A stretch of DNA of 64,000 bases from Plectrocnemia conspersa (Eukaryota > Arthropoda > Insecta > Trichoptera > Polycentropodidae). Numbering within the stretch: the stretch's first letter is position 1; each line of letters starts with the position of its first letter. The notes below the pieces were generated by a model. It did no database searches. It was not told where the DNA came from and worked only from the letters and a program-made list of their open reading frames with translations. The stretch lies in the NCBI GenBank assembly GCA_009617715.1, contig VTFK01000008.1, positions 2,356,001 to 2,420,000 on the forward strand, in the 5' to 3' direction. The translations under genes and the position numbers were made by a program. Of this stretch, positions 14,201 to 27,500 are shown piece after piece.

Positions 14201-16686
14201 CTTTAACGGTTTTTATAACAAATAAATTATGCATATGAGGGTATAAATTTAGCCAAGCGCCCGTCTGAACTATGTGCATTTATACAATTTATATATTTAT
14301 CAAAGCGTATTCATTGGGTACTTTTATTGATATTGTCGAATATTGACGATTTTCGATTTAGGTTTAATTTAACGGTTTTCCCCGACGGATGTTTATAATC
14401 GAGCAAATTAAAGTTTCGCCGCGAGATGAAAGCTCGCGATTAACATCGTCGGAGTTTTGTTTAATTTTTGAAAGCTCATCTCCGAAATTTCGCATTTATT
14501 ATGTTTACACTGAATATTTCAATTTGAGCTTCGTGCTCTGTGATCATTTTTTTATAATCTAAATATGAAATATACTTCATTTTGGGAATTGTTCTGATTT
14601 ATGCAGATGCTAATTTTTTAATTGCTTGATAAGATAATTGAGTAGTTTAGAGAATGAAGTGTATATGATACTTATCTCAAATTTAGAGCATCACATACTA
14701 ACTTTTGTCTGCAAAAACACATACAGATTTTATACCGCATATATTTAACGTCATTCAAACAAATCGGTTGTAACTTTATTTAGTAGCACGCTTGTATCTT
14801 GAATCATATTTTGTATCGTTAAAAATACATATTCATTGTATCCATGATCAAAATAATGTCGTACAATTTATTAATGATCCTTTAGTAATCAATGCAGCCG
14901 CAACTATTTTTGCTAATGATAGATGAAGCATACTATTTCCTTCAGTTTGAATTTATTGTTGTATAAGTCAACTGTTTTTTAATATACTATTGTATATATT
15001 CAGGTTACTGTAAAAATCAAAGCAAAGCCGTAAACTCCATCTACGCAAATGAACCCCTGATTTTTCACGAAGCGTGACAAAGAGCTTTCTCTATTTATAA
15101 TCCAATGGCCTTCGTCTAATCTTCAAGTGTCCAGTTACTGTATTTTCGAACTCATTTCAGCTTTCTCTTTATATTTTATCCTGAAAGCTTCGTATTATAC
15201 AGAACTTTTCAGCCTTTGATTTTCATTTCCTTGTGATGAAATGGATGGACTCTCGTTTGATGATATTTTACTGGCGATGCATTTATATGTATATTATTTA
15301 CTGTGATGTTTTATATGTGTCTCTTTAAAAAATATATTTTGATATAAATTTATCAATTTTAATATTTTTTTTTTATTTGTAACTTTTTAAAGTTGTCAAC
15401 CCGTGAAAGCCTTCCCATTATTTTCAACTCAGACATGAACACAGAATAAATGTAATTGAGCTCCGTATATAAAAAAGAATGAAGTTGACTCGAGTGCACC
15501 TTAATGACTGCATATTGTGTGTAGTATACGGTCGCATAATGAAAGGAGTTCGGACTTTTCAAAAGAAAAACTCGACTGAATGAGTCGTTAGCTTCTTCGC
15601 CAGGTGCGTCGGACTGCACCATCTCTCTAATGCACCCCCAAGATTCCAAGTATCGATGTTTTGTGTACTTGTGTAAAGCACCCGGATCTTGCAGTATCGA
15701 TAAACTTGTAAAGAAACGGCCGAGAATAATTGTACATATATTAATATAGACGTTAACTTTGAAAGTTTTCACTCGGCGAGCTTTTACATTATCCGAGCTT
15801 TTAGGAATATCGCAAAGTTTGACTCGGCGGCCGCCTCGGGGGCAAAGTCAACGCGGTTTTATAATAAGTATAAGAGAACGAGTAATTGGGCATAACGAGA
15901 AAGTAGCACGAATGAGCTCGGTGAGGAAATGTCTGTCTGGCTCAACACTAAAGAGCTTTAAGTATTTCCTGGCGCGGTGAAAGGAAAAGCCGGGAAGGAC
16001 GGAGAAGGTGTTTTATTCCGCGGTGCAAACAAAATAAGATGAAAAAAATGTGCAACTGCATTCGAATGGAATACATCTGAATGGATATTGTGGCGCCGAG
16101 ATGAAAACCTCTACAGTTCAGAGTATTTTGATTCAGGATGTCTGAAATAAGACTTTTCCTGTGAAAGCTTTACTCTGAGAACGTCACAAAAGTCATTTGC
16201 AACGGATACGGACAGTGATTAATTTATGAGATTTACCTTCAACTTAAATAAATAAAATACTCTGTTACATTTTATACACAACATAATATGATACAAATTT
16301 TTACATGGTTATCTAACGCCAAATATATTTAATATGCTTTTTAAAATAATTACTTTTTTGTGGTAGATTTTTTAAACGCAAACTTCCTAATGGATCATCG
16401 TATTATTATATATAAAGTATGAGATCGTTAATCGTCACTAAGCGAAAAAAAGTTAAACGTTTCACTAAAACTTAAACTGAAAACGTCATTTCATATTTCC
16501 ACATTTTTTTAGGCAAAAAGAGAAAGAGCGCTAACTGCTAAACTTTTAATCCTACGTCGACCGCTGACTTTCAAACTTTTCTATTTCACTTTTGAGCGTT
16601 TTCTTTGTCTTTTTAGTTTAACCCTCCTAAGTATTTTAGTTTTAAATTGTAAATGTATTTTAACTTATTTTTATTTGTTTTTACAG

Positions 16687-16998
16687 GATGGCGATCGTGG
16701 ATATTTAGAAGGACTTGCCTCTAGATACGCAGATCTATTCTCCACGCATTACGGAGATGTTCTTGATCATTTAGAAGAATTAAGAAGACACGAATGGGAT
16801 GAAATGTCGCCCAGAATTAGAGTCCTCGGAGCTGGAAGCAGTAGTGCAAGTGGAGGACCCGGAACACCCGGAACTCCACCATCGGGAAGAAGTCCATGTC
16901 AAGGATCAACAGCTGGACCTGCTTCTGGACATCACGGGGCACAAGGAACCTTAACAACTTCACTCTCTCAACCTATATACGTCCCTGGAAAATATTCT
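16687..16998 (+). CDS. Internal coding exon 1 of an unnamed polyglutamine gene
   Basis: The exon is 312 nt, or 104 codons. It begins after a T-rich tract and TTTTTACAG and ends at the donor GTAAGC, in phase 0 at both ends. It begins with a charged, probably helical segment containing YLEGLASRYADLF, THYGDVLDHLEEL and RRHEWDEMSPRIRV. A low-complexity linker rich in Gly, Ser, Pro and Thr follows (GGPGTPGTPPSGRSP), then QPIYVPGKYS. No known domain, signal peptide or membrane segment is visible. The even codon use and clear splice sites contrast with the surrounding noncoding DNA. The helical part looks conserved in style, but I cannot name the family. The start codon must lie upstream of this exon, possibly outside the window. 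Confidence 0.8.
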
Positions 16999-19900
16999 GT
17001 AAGCATACTTGCCCTTAAAATAATTTTATTAACAACTTCAAATTAAATTGTAATATATATTCATTATGTTTAGATAGTGGGTTCTTTATTCGTATTAACG
17101 CTTTAATATTATAGATGATTCAAAGCTAACGATCGCTTTTCGGAAATGGAGAGTAGTGATTTATTTTAGCGTTAATAGCTTAACGTGATTTATATGAAAT
17201 AAGCCTTCGGCGCGAATTTTCAACATTTTGCGAGCTTTTCGCGAACATTGATCTTAACGATATTAACTTGTTAGCATAATCAATTTCTTATCGTCTGCAA
17301 AAGGCATATTGTTCTTCGTCTCAATGGGTTAATAATGAACATATTTCATAAATATAATATAAAACGGCTTAATATACTCTATTATTGTAAATATTTAAAT
17401 AACATCTGGTTTCATTATTTATTAAACACTGTTATAGGTTGTACTCTCTTATAAAATAGATAGTATTATTTCTTTACATACATATATCTTTAATTAACAG
17501 TTATTGTGTACTGTATCATAAATAATGGATGATAAAGGTAGAACTCTTAATCTTGACAGCAATTAAAATGTAACTATAATTAATGTCTTCTTTTTAATTC
17601 GCTTTTAAATTTTGCTTTACTTTTCATATCTAAAATATCTCTCTCGCCTTTGTCTAGCTTTGCCATCGTAGATTTTTATTTCTATTCGAAAGTCTATTGC
17701 ATCATATGTTCATTTATGAGTTATAATAATTGGTGCAGACATTTACCTTTTCCGTAAAAATTAAATTTTAATAAATTGCTTTAATGATCATGAAGTTTTA
17801 CTTAGTACTATTCTGAATTTTATAATTATATTACCTATTTGATACATAAGAAAATGTGACGTAAAAATTCTGATCAAAAGCGTCAATATAACTAAGATTT
17901 GTATATGTTAAAAAAAAACAAGTTTTTTATTATACAAATAAAGCAAATTAGATAAAACTAGTCTTATGCCTACACTACACTCTCAGGAAGTTGTCCGAAC
18001 CGAAGTTACAACTGAAGTCGGCCGAGACCTACAACTTTGAGTAAGCGATCATACTGCCACAAATTTCATATGCCGTCCGGACGACGGCTTCTTCGGCGGA
18101 TCGAAAATGTACCAAATAATCGCAATTTTTAAATTGTCATTTTATTAAGTTTGTGTGGACACTCACCAATACAATATCAGTGAAAACTTTTCGGTCGTAA
18201 ATATTCCATTTACGCAAAATCTTGGTCGGCTTTTGCAAAATGCCATAAGGCATAAAAATTATACTTCAGAATACGAACACCACATCTGTGACTATTATAG
18301 AATTTGTCGCCATCGATTCTTAATAAGGATTCGTTGTAGTGTGATATTTATATAAACCGATCTAGGAAATTACTTAAGGATATTCGAAACGATTTTTTTT
18401 AACAAAATCAAGTACCACTAATTATTTTTTAATTATTTAATTTTATACGAAAAAAATATAATAACGATATCTGTTAGAAGAATATGCTATCAAAAATATA
18501 ATTAATCGCTTTTGGTGCCCTAACATATTCAAAGATGTCAGTAAGAGTCTGTTGAAGTCCCCGATAAGCATGTGGTATTATAACTTGACCACGTGACTAC
18601 GATGCAGCGCTCGACATGCGTGTCGACCATAGGTCGCCTACGCGCATACTGAAATTGAAGCGAGTTATTCATTCTATCTCAGTTTGCGAAACACCATATC
18701 ATTATCTCTTTCACTCTCGTCACTTAACACGCGAGAGAGCGAAAGGGGAAGTATCTCACCGCTCGCGCTCGAAAGAGCAGCTCCGACTTCCGTTCCTTTG
18801 ACTTCGGTCCAATGTTCTGAAGCGCTCGAAGCTGGCCAAGTCGACTGAATTACCCCCACCACTCGGACAATTTCCGAGAGATTTTAGAGCGGGCAGAACC
18901 GAACTCGACCGAAGTAACCCACTATATTCTCCGTCCTTGGTCAGCCTAGGCCAACTTCAAGAGAGTAGTGCAGGCATTAATTCTGATATTTCATGAAACG
19001 ATTAAAGCTAGAGAAAATATAAAAACATACCTTCATACATCTCTTGCTATTATCATGTTTTTTATATTATAGCATTTAATGGGATAATATATTTAATAAA
19101 AAGAGTTTAAGCTACCATTAATTTTAACATTCGATTGTATTCATTATTTTATAAACTCTATAACTTTTAATTGCGGGTAATATTAATGTATATTCTTCAT
19201 TTTATACTTTTAACATCATATTATTTAATTTTACAAGAAAATTACAAGATTTGTTTTACAAGAATTATAATTCGCGGTAGATGTTATTTTAAGTAAAATA
19301 ATTTGATATGCTACTGTATTCAACCTATTTAAAGCGCAAACATAAAACAATGATGTTGTCTAGAATTTGCATTAAAAAAATCTTATATTTTTCTCTTAAT
19401 ACTTACTCATGGAACGCTCCGTTTAAAATGTCATTATTCACAGAAACCGCAAGCAAGTGTATTCAAAATGTCGTTATTCACAGAAGCATTCTGTTAAGCT
19501 ACAGGTCTTTTACTCGGTTCATACTTTCTTTGTATATCTTTCAAAATGAAATTCTACAGAATGTTATTTAATTAAATATATGCCACTATTCTTTCACATT
19601 AATTTTATAAACAAATTGAATTATTATCTTACATACGTATTTGTGACGTGTACGCTAAATAACAAGGACAAAGGCAAGACCAGTATACATTTGTATCCTG
19701 TACAAAGTATAATGGATGCAATTTGCTGTCTCCAAAGTAGGTCAACTGTTATCATTGTTCATATTACAAAACGGAAAATGTTTCGGAGAAAATTGCGAAT
19801 GCTATCTGTTCTTAAGCTGAAGCGAGTTTCTTTTTTTCTGTGCTTAATGAATACTAGACCCTTTGTGCATCTAGCATATAATACGAATATTACCTTTTTA

Positions 19901-20127
19901 ATCTTTTGAATACGTAATGCATCGAAAATTGGATACGTCATCAATTATACGCTCCCGTGTGTCGTTTAACGTAAAACGTTAAAAGCTTAACGAGCGTAAG
20001 GGACACTTATGTAGCTTGAAATTTATTATCTATTTGAAATACCATTATAGTTTTATTATGTGTTACGTAATGTATATTTAAACTTTAATTTACTTGAAAG
20101 TGAATGTATTTGTATTTCCTGTTTCAG
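16999..20127 (+). other. Intron, about 3.1 kb
   Basis: Runs from GTAAGC to TTTCAG in phase 0. It contains an inverted-repeat element at 17966-18977 that carries most of the G+C-rich sequence. The rest is A+T-rich, with no other structure seen. Confidence 0.75.
17966..18977. mobile_element. Unclassified DNA element with inverted ends containing CACTAC
   Basis: The left arm (17966-17996) starts ATGCCTACACTACACTCTC and goes on to GGAAGTTGTCC. The reverse complement of the right arm (18949-18977) starts ATGCCTGCACTACTCTCT and goes on to GAAGTTGGCC. A subterminal motif, TTGTCCGA, occurs near 17991 and inverted near 18868. The interior, mainly 18540-18900, is far richer in G+C than its surroundings and has no transposase frame. 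The CACTA-like start suggests the CACTA/Mirage or Chapaev group, but I could not find a clear target duplication, so the class stays open. Confidence 0.55.
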
Positions 20128-20390
20128 CCATCGAGCTGTTTGACGGACAAGGAGGAGGATGAAATTTACGGTTTTGGTTATGGCGTTTTTGGAAGACACA
20201 TGGCTGCTAGACAGCAGCAGCAGAGAGCCATAGTCGGATCAACGCCTTCACATGCTCAAATGCAAATGCAACATCAGCATCAACAACAGCAACAACAGCA
20301 GCAGCAACAACAACAACAACAACAACAGCAGCAACAACAAGCAGGACATACACAGCCTCTGGTTCATCATCATCATCATAATTACCAAAC
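20128..20390 (+). CDS. Internal coding exon 2, Gln- and His-rich
   Basis: The exon is 263 nt, entered in phase 0 after TTTCAG. It leaves two bases into a codon at the donor GTAAGT. It encodes PSSCLTDKEEDEIYGFGYGVF, then a Gln-rich stretch with QMQMQHQHQ, a run of 20 Gln at 20281-20340 and a run of five His before NYQ. The acidic DKEEDE and aromatic GFGYGVF pieces are unlike simple repeats and may be a conserved short motif. Gln/His tracts are common in insect nuclear and signalling proteins and give no specific function. The split codon joins with the first base of the next exon to make Thr. Confidence 0.85.
20281..20340 (+). repeat. CAG/CAA repeat coding for 20 Gln
   Basis: The array is 60 bases of mixed CAG and CAA codons inside exon 2, next to His codons (CAT). 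The CAA interruptions usually make such arrays more stable than pure CAG. Its length may vary between individuals. Confidence 0.95.
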
Positions 20391-22081
20391 GTAAGTCAAA
20401 AAGATTAAATTAAATTTTCTACTCTAGTTACTTTAAATGCGAAACGAATGGGAAATTATTCGATTATCGGATTCGCTATTGGAAAACGTGTCGTTGATTG
20501 CATTCCTTACTGTTTAAACGCAAATCGAATTATTAACTTGAGCATCGCGAATGCACATTCGTTCGAATGATTCAATTACCATAAAACTTCCACTGCCAAT
20601 TTCATGTCGGTATATTAACAGTGTAATGGAAAAAACGGTAATTTACTTATGTATTTATCAATCGTGAAAACTGAATTGAGTTTTCTAACTTACGTGGAAT
20701 AAATATTAAATAATATATGACGCTAAAGCTCAGAATAATCAATTTGATTAATCTATTTCTGATAGATGTATTATTTATACACTTCTCTACAAAACTCAAA
20801 ATATAAATTTGCTGGTGTATTTAAGGAATTTCGTTCTTAACAAAATATATGTATATATATATATTATGTTATCTACATATATAAATAATTATATGGTTCG
20901 CTTTTTAAGGCTCGAGTCATTATCTAATATTTTGCCTGTGTTTGACTTTAAATAGCAATTTTTCATTAACGAATAATTGTTCATTTTATGTTTATGAAAA
21001 AATATCACGTTTTATATTCTTTATCATTTCAAGTCAGTAATACGCAGTTAACAACATTGGTAACAACATTTTATCGATCAACTTTAACTTGTGTTATTTG
21101 GTAGTATGTATATAATTTAAATTGTCTTGTAATACATTACTTACAGCTGTTTGTAATTTAAAAATGGTGGTTCTGTAGCTAATTAAATGAGTCTTTATTT
21201 AAAAAAGCTTCTGTGAAATGAGCTTAATTTTAACTTTTTAAATAAAAAAATACAGTTAACAAATATACAACTAATTCAATTCGTTAGATTATGCAGCAAC
21301 GTCCCAAAAACACAGCCATGCGGCAGTCGTGAATTTGCAGTGCTGGTTTGCGACCGCTGGCATTGCAATTTATTGCAGCGAGACTTCGTCCCGACAATAA
21401 CGAAAAGGCCGGCCGCCCGGTCGCAATAATATAATAAAAACCCAGCGCCGGCCCTGGGCGCAAACACCTCGCGAGCTTTCGGTTTGGCCAATCAATCCGC
21501 ACGATTTATGCACTCATAAAGCGGCCCGCAATTAAAAACCGATATCGTTCGAACCTGACTCGACTTTCTTCTTCTCTCCTCTCGACTCTTAACGCGCAAT
21601 CGTAAATTCAGATTTTACTATGCCTCCAGACGAAACGGTTATAAATTAACTGCGCGCGTTTCGTTTACATACAGTATGGTTATACACGGCTAATTAAGTG
21701 TAGGAGTTTCATGTCCGATTTCTCTCGGATTTCGTGGACTTAACAGACCTTACGAAATCGGTCAAAGCAAAAACTACACATTAATAGCAGCGGTATTAAT
21801 AAGATAAATGTGGCAGCAATATTATTTTCTGTTGCAGCATGTGATTTTCGATTTTATTTAGAAACACTAATATGTTTGTAAAAAACCCTTTTTTTTTCAA
21901 ACCTTTTTATGAGGTGCAATTGAGGCGAAACGCAAGTATTTAGTGAAATTCTTTATCTTAGAGGACACCTTTAGAATACATAGTGAGGCGCAAGCCCTCT
22001 GATAACGCATCGTCAGGGAGCTACATTCTTTGTGACAGTATAATTCAGAAAATGTCTGTTAAAGGTAGGCGATCTGATATG

Positions 22082-22857
22082 GCAGTGAGCGTCACACTAT
22101 CCAATTTTTACACACATACATTCGCGCGTGCTAGAGCCCAGTCACAAGAATAAGGTCGTATACGTCGCACGAAAATACGATTGTGTGTTGTTTTTGTTTC
22201 TATCTGCACTGCAATAACGGTCGTTACCGAAAAACTGCAGCGTATCGGCATAGTTTGGGGAGTTTAGAAAAGATCGTAAACACTTTTACACGTATGATAT
22301 ATTATTTAAAAAATGCAATTAAAAACATTTCAAAAATTAATAAAATATTTTTGTTATATATTGATACAAATTACATACATATAATAGATATAAATTTACA
22401 TACATAGAAAATATATTTACAGAAAATTTTAAAATGCAATTAATTACATTTAAAAAATAAAATCACTGTTAAATTGAAAGTCAGTTTTCTTTGGTTTCGC
22501 TTCAACCAAACTATCACTTTCTAATGATGTAGAAGAAGAATCCAAAAACAGTTTGCTATTAACTGATACGTCAATAATTCGTAATGCAATATTTTTGTCT
22601 ACGTATACAGATGTATGCGAGAGAGAAGCGCGTAAGAATATTCGTTGTCTCGCTTGTTCTTGTTAAAGCGGCAATGCTCATTTCAAGGATTTTCGTATGT
22701 GTCACATCCGGCTTTTAAAAGTAAATATTGCGGTCTATTTCGCACGAAATAAAATATATGTAACATCAGAGTTGGTTGTTAACTCCTAAAATACGATTGT
22801 GTGAGTAAAGCGTATGTGTGTTTTGGATAAAAAGTGGATAGCGTGATGTTTACTGCT
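22082..22857. mobile_element. Unclassified inverted-repeat element
   Basis: The left arm (22082-22120) reads GCAGTGAGCGTCACACTATCC, then a T-rich tract and CACACATACA. The reverse complement of the right arm (22811-22857) reads GCAGTAAACATCACGCTATCC, then a T-rich tract and ACACACATACG. The element is about 0.8 kb and has no coding capacity. The block AAAATACGATTGTGTG occurs twice inside it in direct orientation, near 22170 and 22788. The true ends may lie further out, and no target duplication was identified. Confidence 0.5.
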
Positions 22858-23499
22858 CTATGGGGTACTGATTTATTATCTTAGGAGACATGAATATCAA
22901 AGGGCAGCACCCTATGGTGAAACCATCGCATGTTTTAAAATAACATTAAGAGCACCTATCAATGTATTGTAGATATACTAAAAAAATAGCCAATTACACT
23001 AACTGACATTTGAAATAAAATAATAATAAATACGTTACTTGCGAACTTAGGTATATTTTATTTTACTGTTTTAGTAATGAGGAAAATATTGGAAAGCATA
23101 CCTTGTGTTTTTGTATACGGTATCCTGTGGAACGCATCTACTGCATAAAAAGAAAGTGTTTCACAGAAATATATAATTCTATGATATCTAAAAAACGAGA
23201 CTGAATCAAAAATTAAATTACTATTTAAAAAATATAAATATAAAAAAAATTTAAAAATTACTATTTATATGTAAATGTAGTTTAATTTTCCATATTCATT
23301 GCTGATTATTATCCTCGTAGATTATTACACAAATATAATTAAAAACAATAAATTTAACAAACATCAACGGTATCCGAAAAATAAAAATCAGCTTGTGATT
23401 TTGTACTTCGGTTGATTTATTATTTTTAGCGTAATTTATACTTTTTTTTTATTAATTTTTAAAATGTTAACTTCAACATGAAATACATAATACTGTAAT

Positions 23500-24190
23500 T
23501 TACAGCAAGCATTATGAGTCCACGTTGTATTGAAGACAATCTAATCGCGCATTCACACGAAACGTATCATTTTTAAAAACGACACCTAACCGTAAAGTCC
23601 GAGGCGTTTCGTATCGATATCCATTGCGGCGGCGGCGATCGTTAGTTAAATTAAACCCGGTACAGGTTTAACGGTCAGTTAGCGTGTGACATAATAACGC
23701 AAACAGATATTGAGTGTCGGTCCGTTCGCGTGCCACATAATTCAGTCCCAGAGACTGCACAATGTGAATTTATTATATACTCTTTAAAGATTTGCTTCGA
23801 AAGCGTATCGAAAGCGCTTCATTAGCGCAATTAGCGTCGCAGTTGATATTTTCGTTTTTATTTTTCGAGCATACCTAAAAGCTCTCGGAAGCAAAAGCTC
23901 GCGATTATTCATATACGCGCGCGAATTTGCATGCGGCCCGGGGAGGAAACGCATTGCGGAATCCGATTAAACGTACGTAATTGCCGGTTTGCGGCCGCCA
24001 GATGCAGAATATTTAATGCTTGATTATCGAACGGCGTTAAGCCGCATAGCGTTGTGCGGAATTTTGAGAATCCTCGCTTTATTACGTCAAAAAATGCGTC
24101 GAATCATCGCGCTGTAATGCGAGCGATTCTTTTTGCGTGAATTCTCGCGCAAAAGTGGCGAATATCACTTTGGAATGTGTGGGAGTAGTC
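23500..24190. other. G+C-richer unique island, candidate regulatory element
   Basis: This stretch has many CG dinucleotides and few homopolymer runs, set within A+T-rich filler. It includes a Pou-octamer-like ATTTGCAT and several Not-like GCGGCCGC motifs. It has no open frame of note and no repeat structure. A conserved enhancer is a reasonable guess, since it lies just before a coding exon in a large intron. The sequence alone does not prove it. Confidence 0.35.
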
Positions 24191-24517
24191 CTTGAAAATT
24201 TTTAGATACTTAAGGCGTACAATGTCTATGTTCATAACTTCTTAATATTTTATATAAATTATAAAATATAATGTAGCTAAAAATAATCCGACCTTAAACC
24301 GCTGTTCTCTTAGATAGTTTGATATTTTCGTATAATATTATATCAAGGCCAAAAAATATTTTTTTAATATAATATATTGCTTGAGAATCTTTTAGTTTCT
24401 TCTTAAGTATAATAATAATTGTTTGCTGACAAATTACTTTTAGCGATTTCTATATTACATATATTTCACATATTTTTAAATAGTCATGTATGTACTAATA
24501 TTTTATTTTTATTTTAG

Positions 24518-24564
24518 ATGCCTCAGTCCTAGATCAGCGTACTTTTACGAATTTCCTCCAAGTG
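24518..24564 (+). CDS. 47-nt coding microexon 3
   Basis: Lies between TTTTAG and GTAAGT. One base completes the codon split from exon 2 (Thr). Fifteen codons follow (CLSPRSAYFYEFPPS), and one base starts the next codon, which becomes Glu with exon 4. Phase fits perfectly on both sides, which is the main support for so short an exon. The 47-nt length is not a multiple of three, so skipping it would shift the frame of exon 4. The Tyr/Phe-rich and Pro-containing peptide could be a binding motif, but none is recognised. Confidence 0.75.
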
Positions 24565-27500
24565 GTAAGTAAATCAATTTTTAAGTATTTATTTTGAATT
24601 CTATATTAAAAATAAATAATGATGAGCACTAACGAGGAAATCTAGTAAAATATTCATCTCAAATAGCCGTACGTTTACTATGGCCATATCCTTATGTATC
24701 CTCGGATGGATGCTGCTACCGGACCACTTCCTTCCGCCGCACCGGAGTTTCTTATTTTTCCGCTTTATAAAGCAAATAAAATTTCTTCTCATACAACCCA
24801 CTCACTCGGCTACATTATGCTGACAAAACGTAAGGGCACTTTCAGGCGAACGTCTTTCATAGTTACACACATCTCTATTTATCTTTCATACCAGGTAAAG
24901 AAAACATACGTTTCGTGTTCTTCTCAGAATTTTTATTTTTGTTACACACAAAAACTCTATTTAAAACGAGACACATACAGCATGTAAATTATAAATCAAC
25001 ACAACTATTACCAAAAAAAGTATTTAATTTAATTATTTACCAAAGAGAGTTTATGCTTCAAAATATTAGGCGTTTGTTGAGAAACGCCAATATAGGTGAT
25101 TTATTAGCAAGACGTTAATTAATTTACCCGTTAGCAATTGCCATTCGAGCGATTCGTGCACACTCCATTAGTGTGATTAGAGAAATACAGTCTGGAAAAC
25201 ATTATAATTGAATTTTATTATAATTAAGATGGATCTTCAAGAGACGCGCCGTCTGATGGGCAACTCTCGAAAACTCCTCCCAATTAATTGATTGAGATTA
25301 GTTCTGCAGCACCTATATAATATAAATCTAGAATATTTCTCTAAATGCAGAATTTCTTTGTGTTTCTAAATGCACTTTTTTAAATGTCACAGACTCTTTA
25401 AAAACAATCCGTCTACCAAGATGAGTAGAATTTCTACGGTTTGTACTCGTTAAAATGGCGTATGTACCTATGCCTGGCATAATAATCATTATTGTAATAT
25501 CACCAGACAGCTATGCGGATACGTATAGCTGTGTATGGTGTCTGGGTTGACTGAAGTGTGTGCAGGCATTTTTTCGACGTACTAGACACAGGGAAGAAAT
25601 TAACGTTGAAACAACGACTGTCGGGGGTGGTGGAGTAGGGAGAGAGCTTTTAAAAACTGCACATGGGAAAAGCCCTAGCGGAAAAATATTTCTCTTGAAT
25701 TTGTTTCATGACATAGTACTATGTTATTTTCTCAACAAGCGACACGATACTGTTAATTTTGATGGTTATTAGTTTTACGTGTTATGTATGACACAAAATA
25801 TAATATAATATAAAATTTTAATTTAAAAAGTGTACCATGAAATGATGCAGATGTATCTACATAAATTTGTAAAACAATGTATTTTTACATATTTTTTGTG
25901 TTAATTTTAAAAATATATTTTGTATATTCAAACTAAACATAAATGATTTTAATAAAACTATACAAATGTTTGATCTACAAATAATAACATATTTATTACA
26001 ATTTTTTTTCATATTACTGTTAATTAAATTTCCAACTAATTATATATTGATCAATTCTTAGATCAAAATAATTTATTATTTTTGAGGTATCTAGAAAATA
26101 TGTATTAAAATACAAATTTAGTCAAAACATATTAATGATATTACTATATAATTTTACTATATATAATTATCTATTATTTATATCTATTTTTTTAACTGTT
26201 GGACAGTTAATATAATCTATCTATTAGATTAATAATAATTTATTTTGTAGGTATTACTGTAACATTTATGACTATAAAATAATTTCCACTAAAATATTAT
26301 CTTCTTTTTTTTTTGACTTTCACTGAATTCTTCTCTTATTTTAGTGCGTCATACCAAGTTACAATAGCACTTACACTTCAAACGTAATAAAAAATATTTC
26401 CCGATTCTCTTCAACGGGGATATTAATGGAAAATGGATTTTTGAGCATAGTGTTTTTTTAAACAAGATAATTATTGCTTTATTTATTTTGTCATATTATA
26501 ACGTTTTAAATTTTATATTATTTAAAAATAGGCATTTTATGGTTTTATCTCACTAAATGACACAGCGAGCTATTCACATTAATATATGACTATTTACACC
26601 GTTAGGACTAATACCGATATTCCAAATTAAAAAACGTTGTATGTTTATGTAGGATTCAAACCTGCAATTTTAAATGAAATTTTTATGAAAGGCTGTTCTT
26701 GTATATGTGTCAGGGGTGTTTGTTTTAAAGACGAAGCTTTTAGTTTATAATTTATTATGTGCAACAGTCCGAGTCACGTTTACGTAAAGTTGTATAATTA
26801 GGTTCGTTTATACGTTAAGCTCTCTTATACGTGTCTGCGTCTGAATGATTTAGTCTTCTCCAAAGTGGATTAAACTCTGGATTCTGAACGTCAACGTGAA
26901 GAGAGAAGCGGTGAAATTATCAATAGTCGCTGTCTATCGTTTGTCGGCAGCTTCACTTGGTTCGCGTTTTAACGAGCTTAGTGACTTGATATGATCTAGA
27001 TATACTTGATTTGGTGTTTATGTATTATAATATACATGCATGGATAACGCGAGGGAAGTTTAGTGCTCGCCTACTTTTTGCTGTCACGAGTTACGACCAA
27101 TAACGGTGTTTGAATGCTTTTTCGTCATAACATCCTATCTTTAGATTTTAAATATCCCTTTAATTATTTTTTATCATGACCATTACTTCGGTTTTTGACT
27201 ATCAATTCTAAAATTTTCTTAGCCTTTCATTACTTGATGAACCCATCATTACTTGATAGGTTTTTTCATGTTATACATATGTATATGTTAAATACCATTG
27301 TTGATAGGGTAAATTATTGCCGTACGCTTTTTTAAACTATATTTGTATTGGTAATTGTATTATATATTATAAATTTATTTTTCAATAAGATATCTTATAT
27401 TTTTTTGTAGCAAAAAACTACGTATTTTTTACTATAACTACTTTTGTATCAAAATTTTAAATCTTGTGTAAGAAATTATTTGAAAGCTTAAAAGCATATT

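Larger units (their letters stand above)
1..16686. other. Gene-free upstream region or long first-part intron
   Basis: No convincing exon is seen in the first 16.7 kb. Open frames here are short, lack recognisable domains and are not bounded by matching splice sites. Because the first exon found (16687) begins at a splice acceptor in phase 0, this stretch is most simply the end of an intron of the same gene. It holds the piggyBac-type MITE, a hairpin, the palindromic array at 10.0-11.2 kb and several G+C-richer islands (about 8215-8660, 11755-12200, 14330-14480, 15010-15230 and 15580-16130). The rest is A+T-rich filler in which I see no structure. Confidence 0.6.
20391..24517 (+). other. Intron, about 4.1 kb
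   Basis: Runs from GTAAGT to TTTTAG. It holds the inverted-repeat element at 22082-22857 and two G+C-richer islands at about 21280-21790 and 23500-24190. The remainder is A+T-rich, with nothing recognised. Confidence 0.75.

Noticed and set aside
15359..15772. 137-codon minus-strand open frame
   Set aside because: No domain, low-complexity ends, no matching splice sites. It overlaps a G+C-richer island that also has chance frames on the other strand.
16615..17340. TTAACCC near 16615 and GGGTTAA near 17322 as a possible piggyBac-type pair
   Set aside because: The sequences inside the CCC ends do not match, and the pair would span a coding exon.
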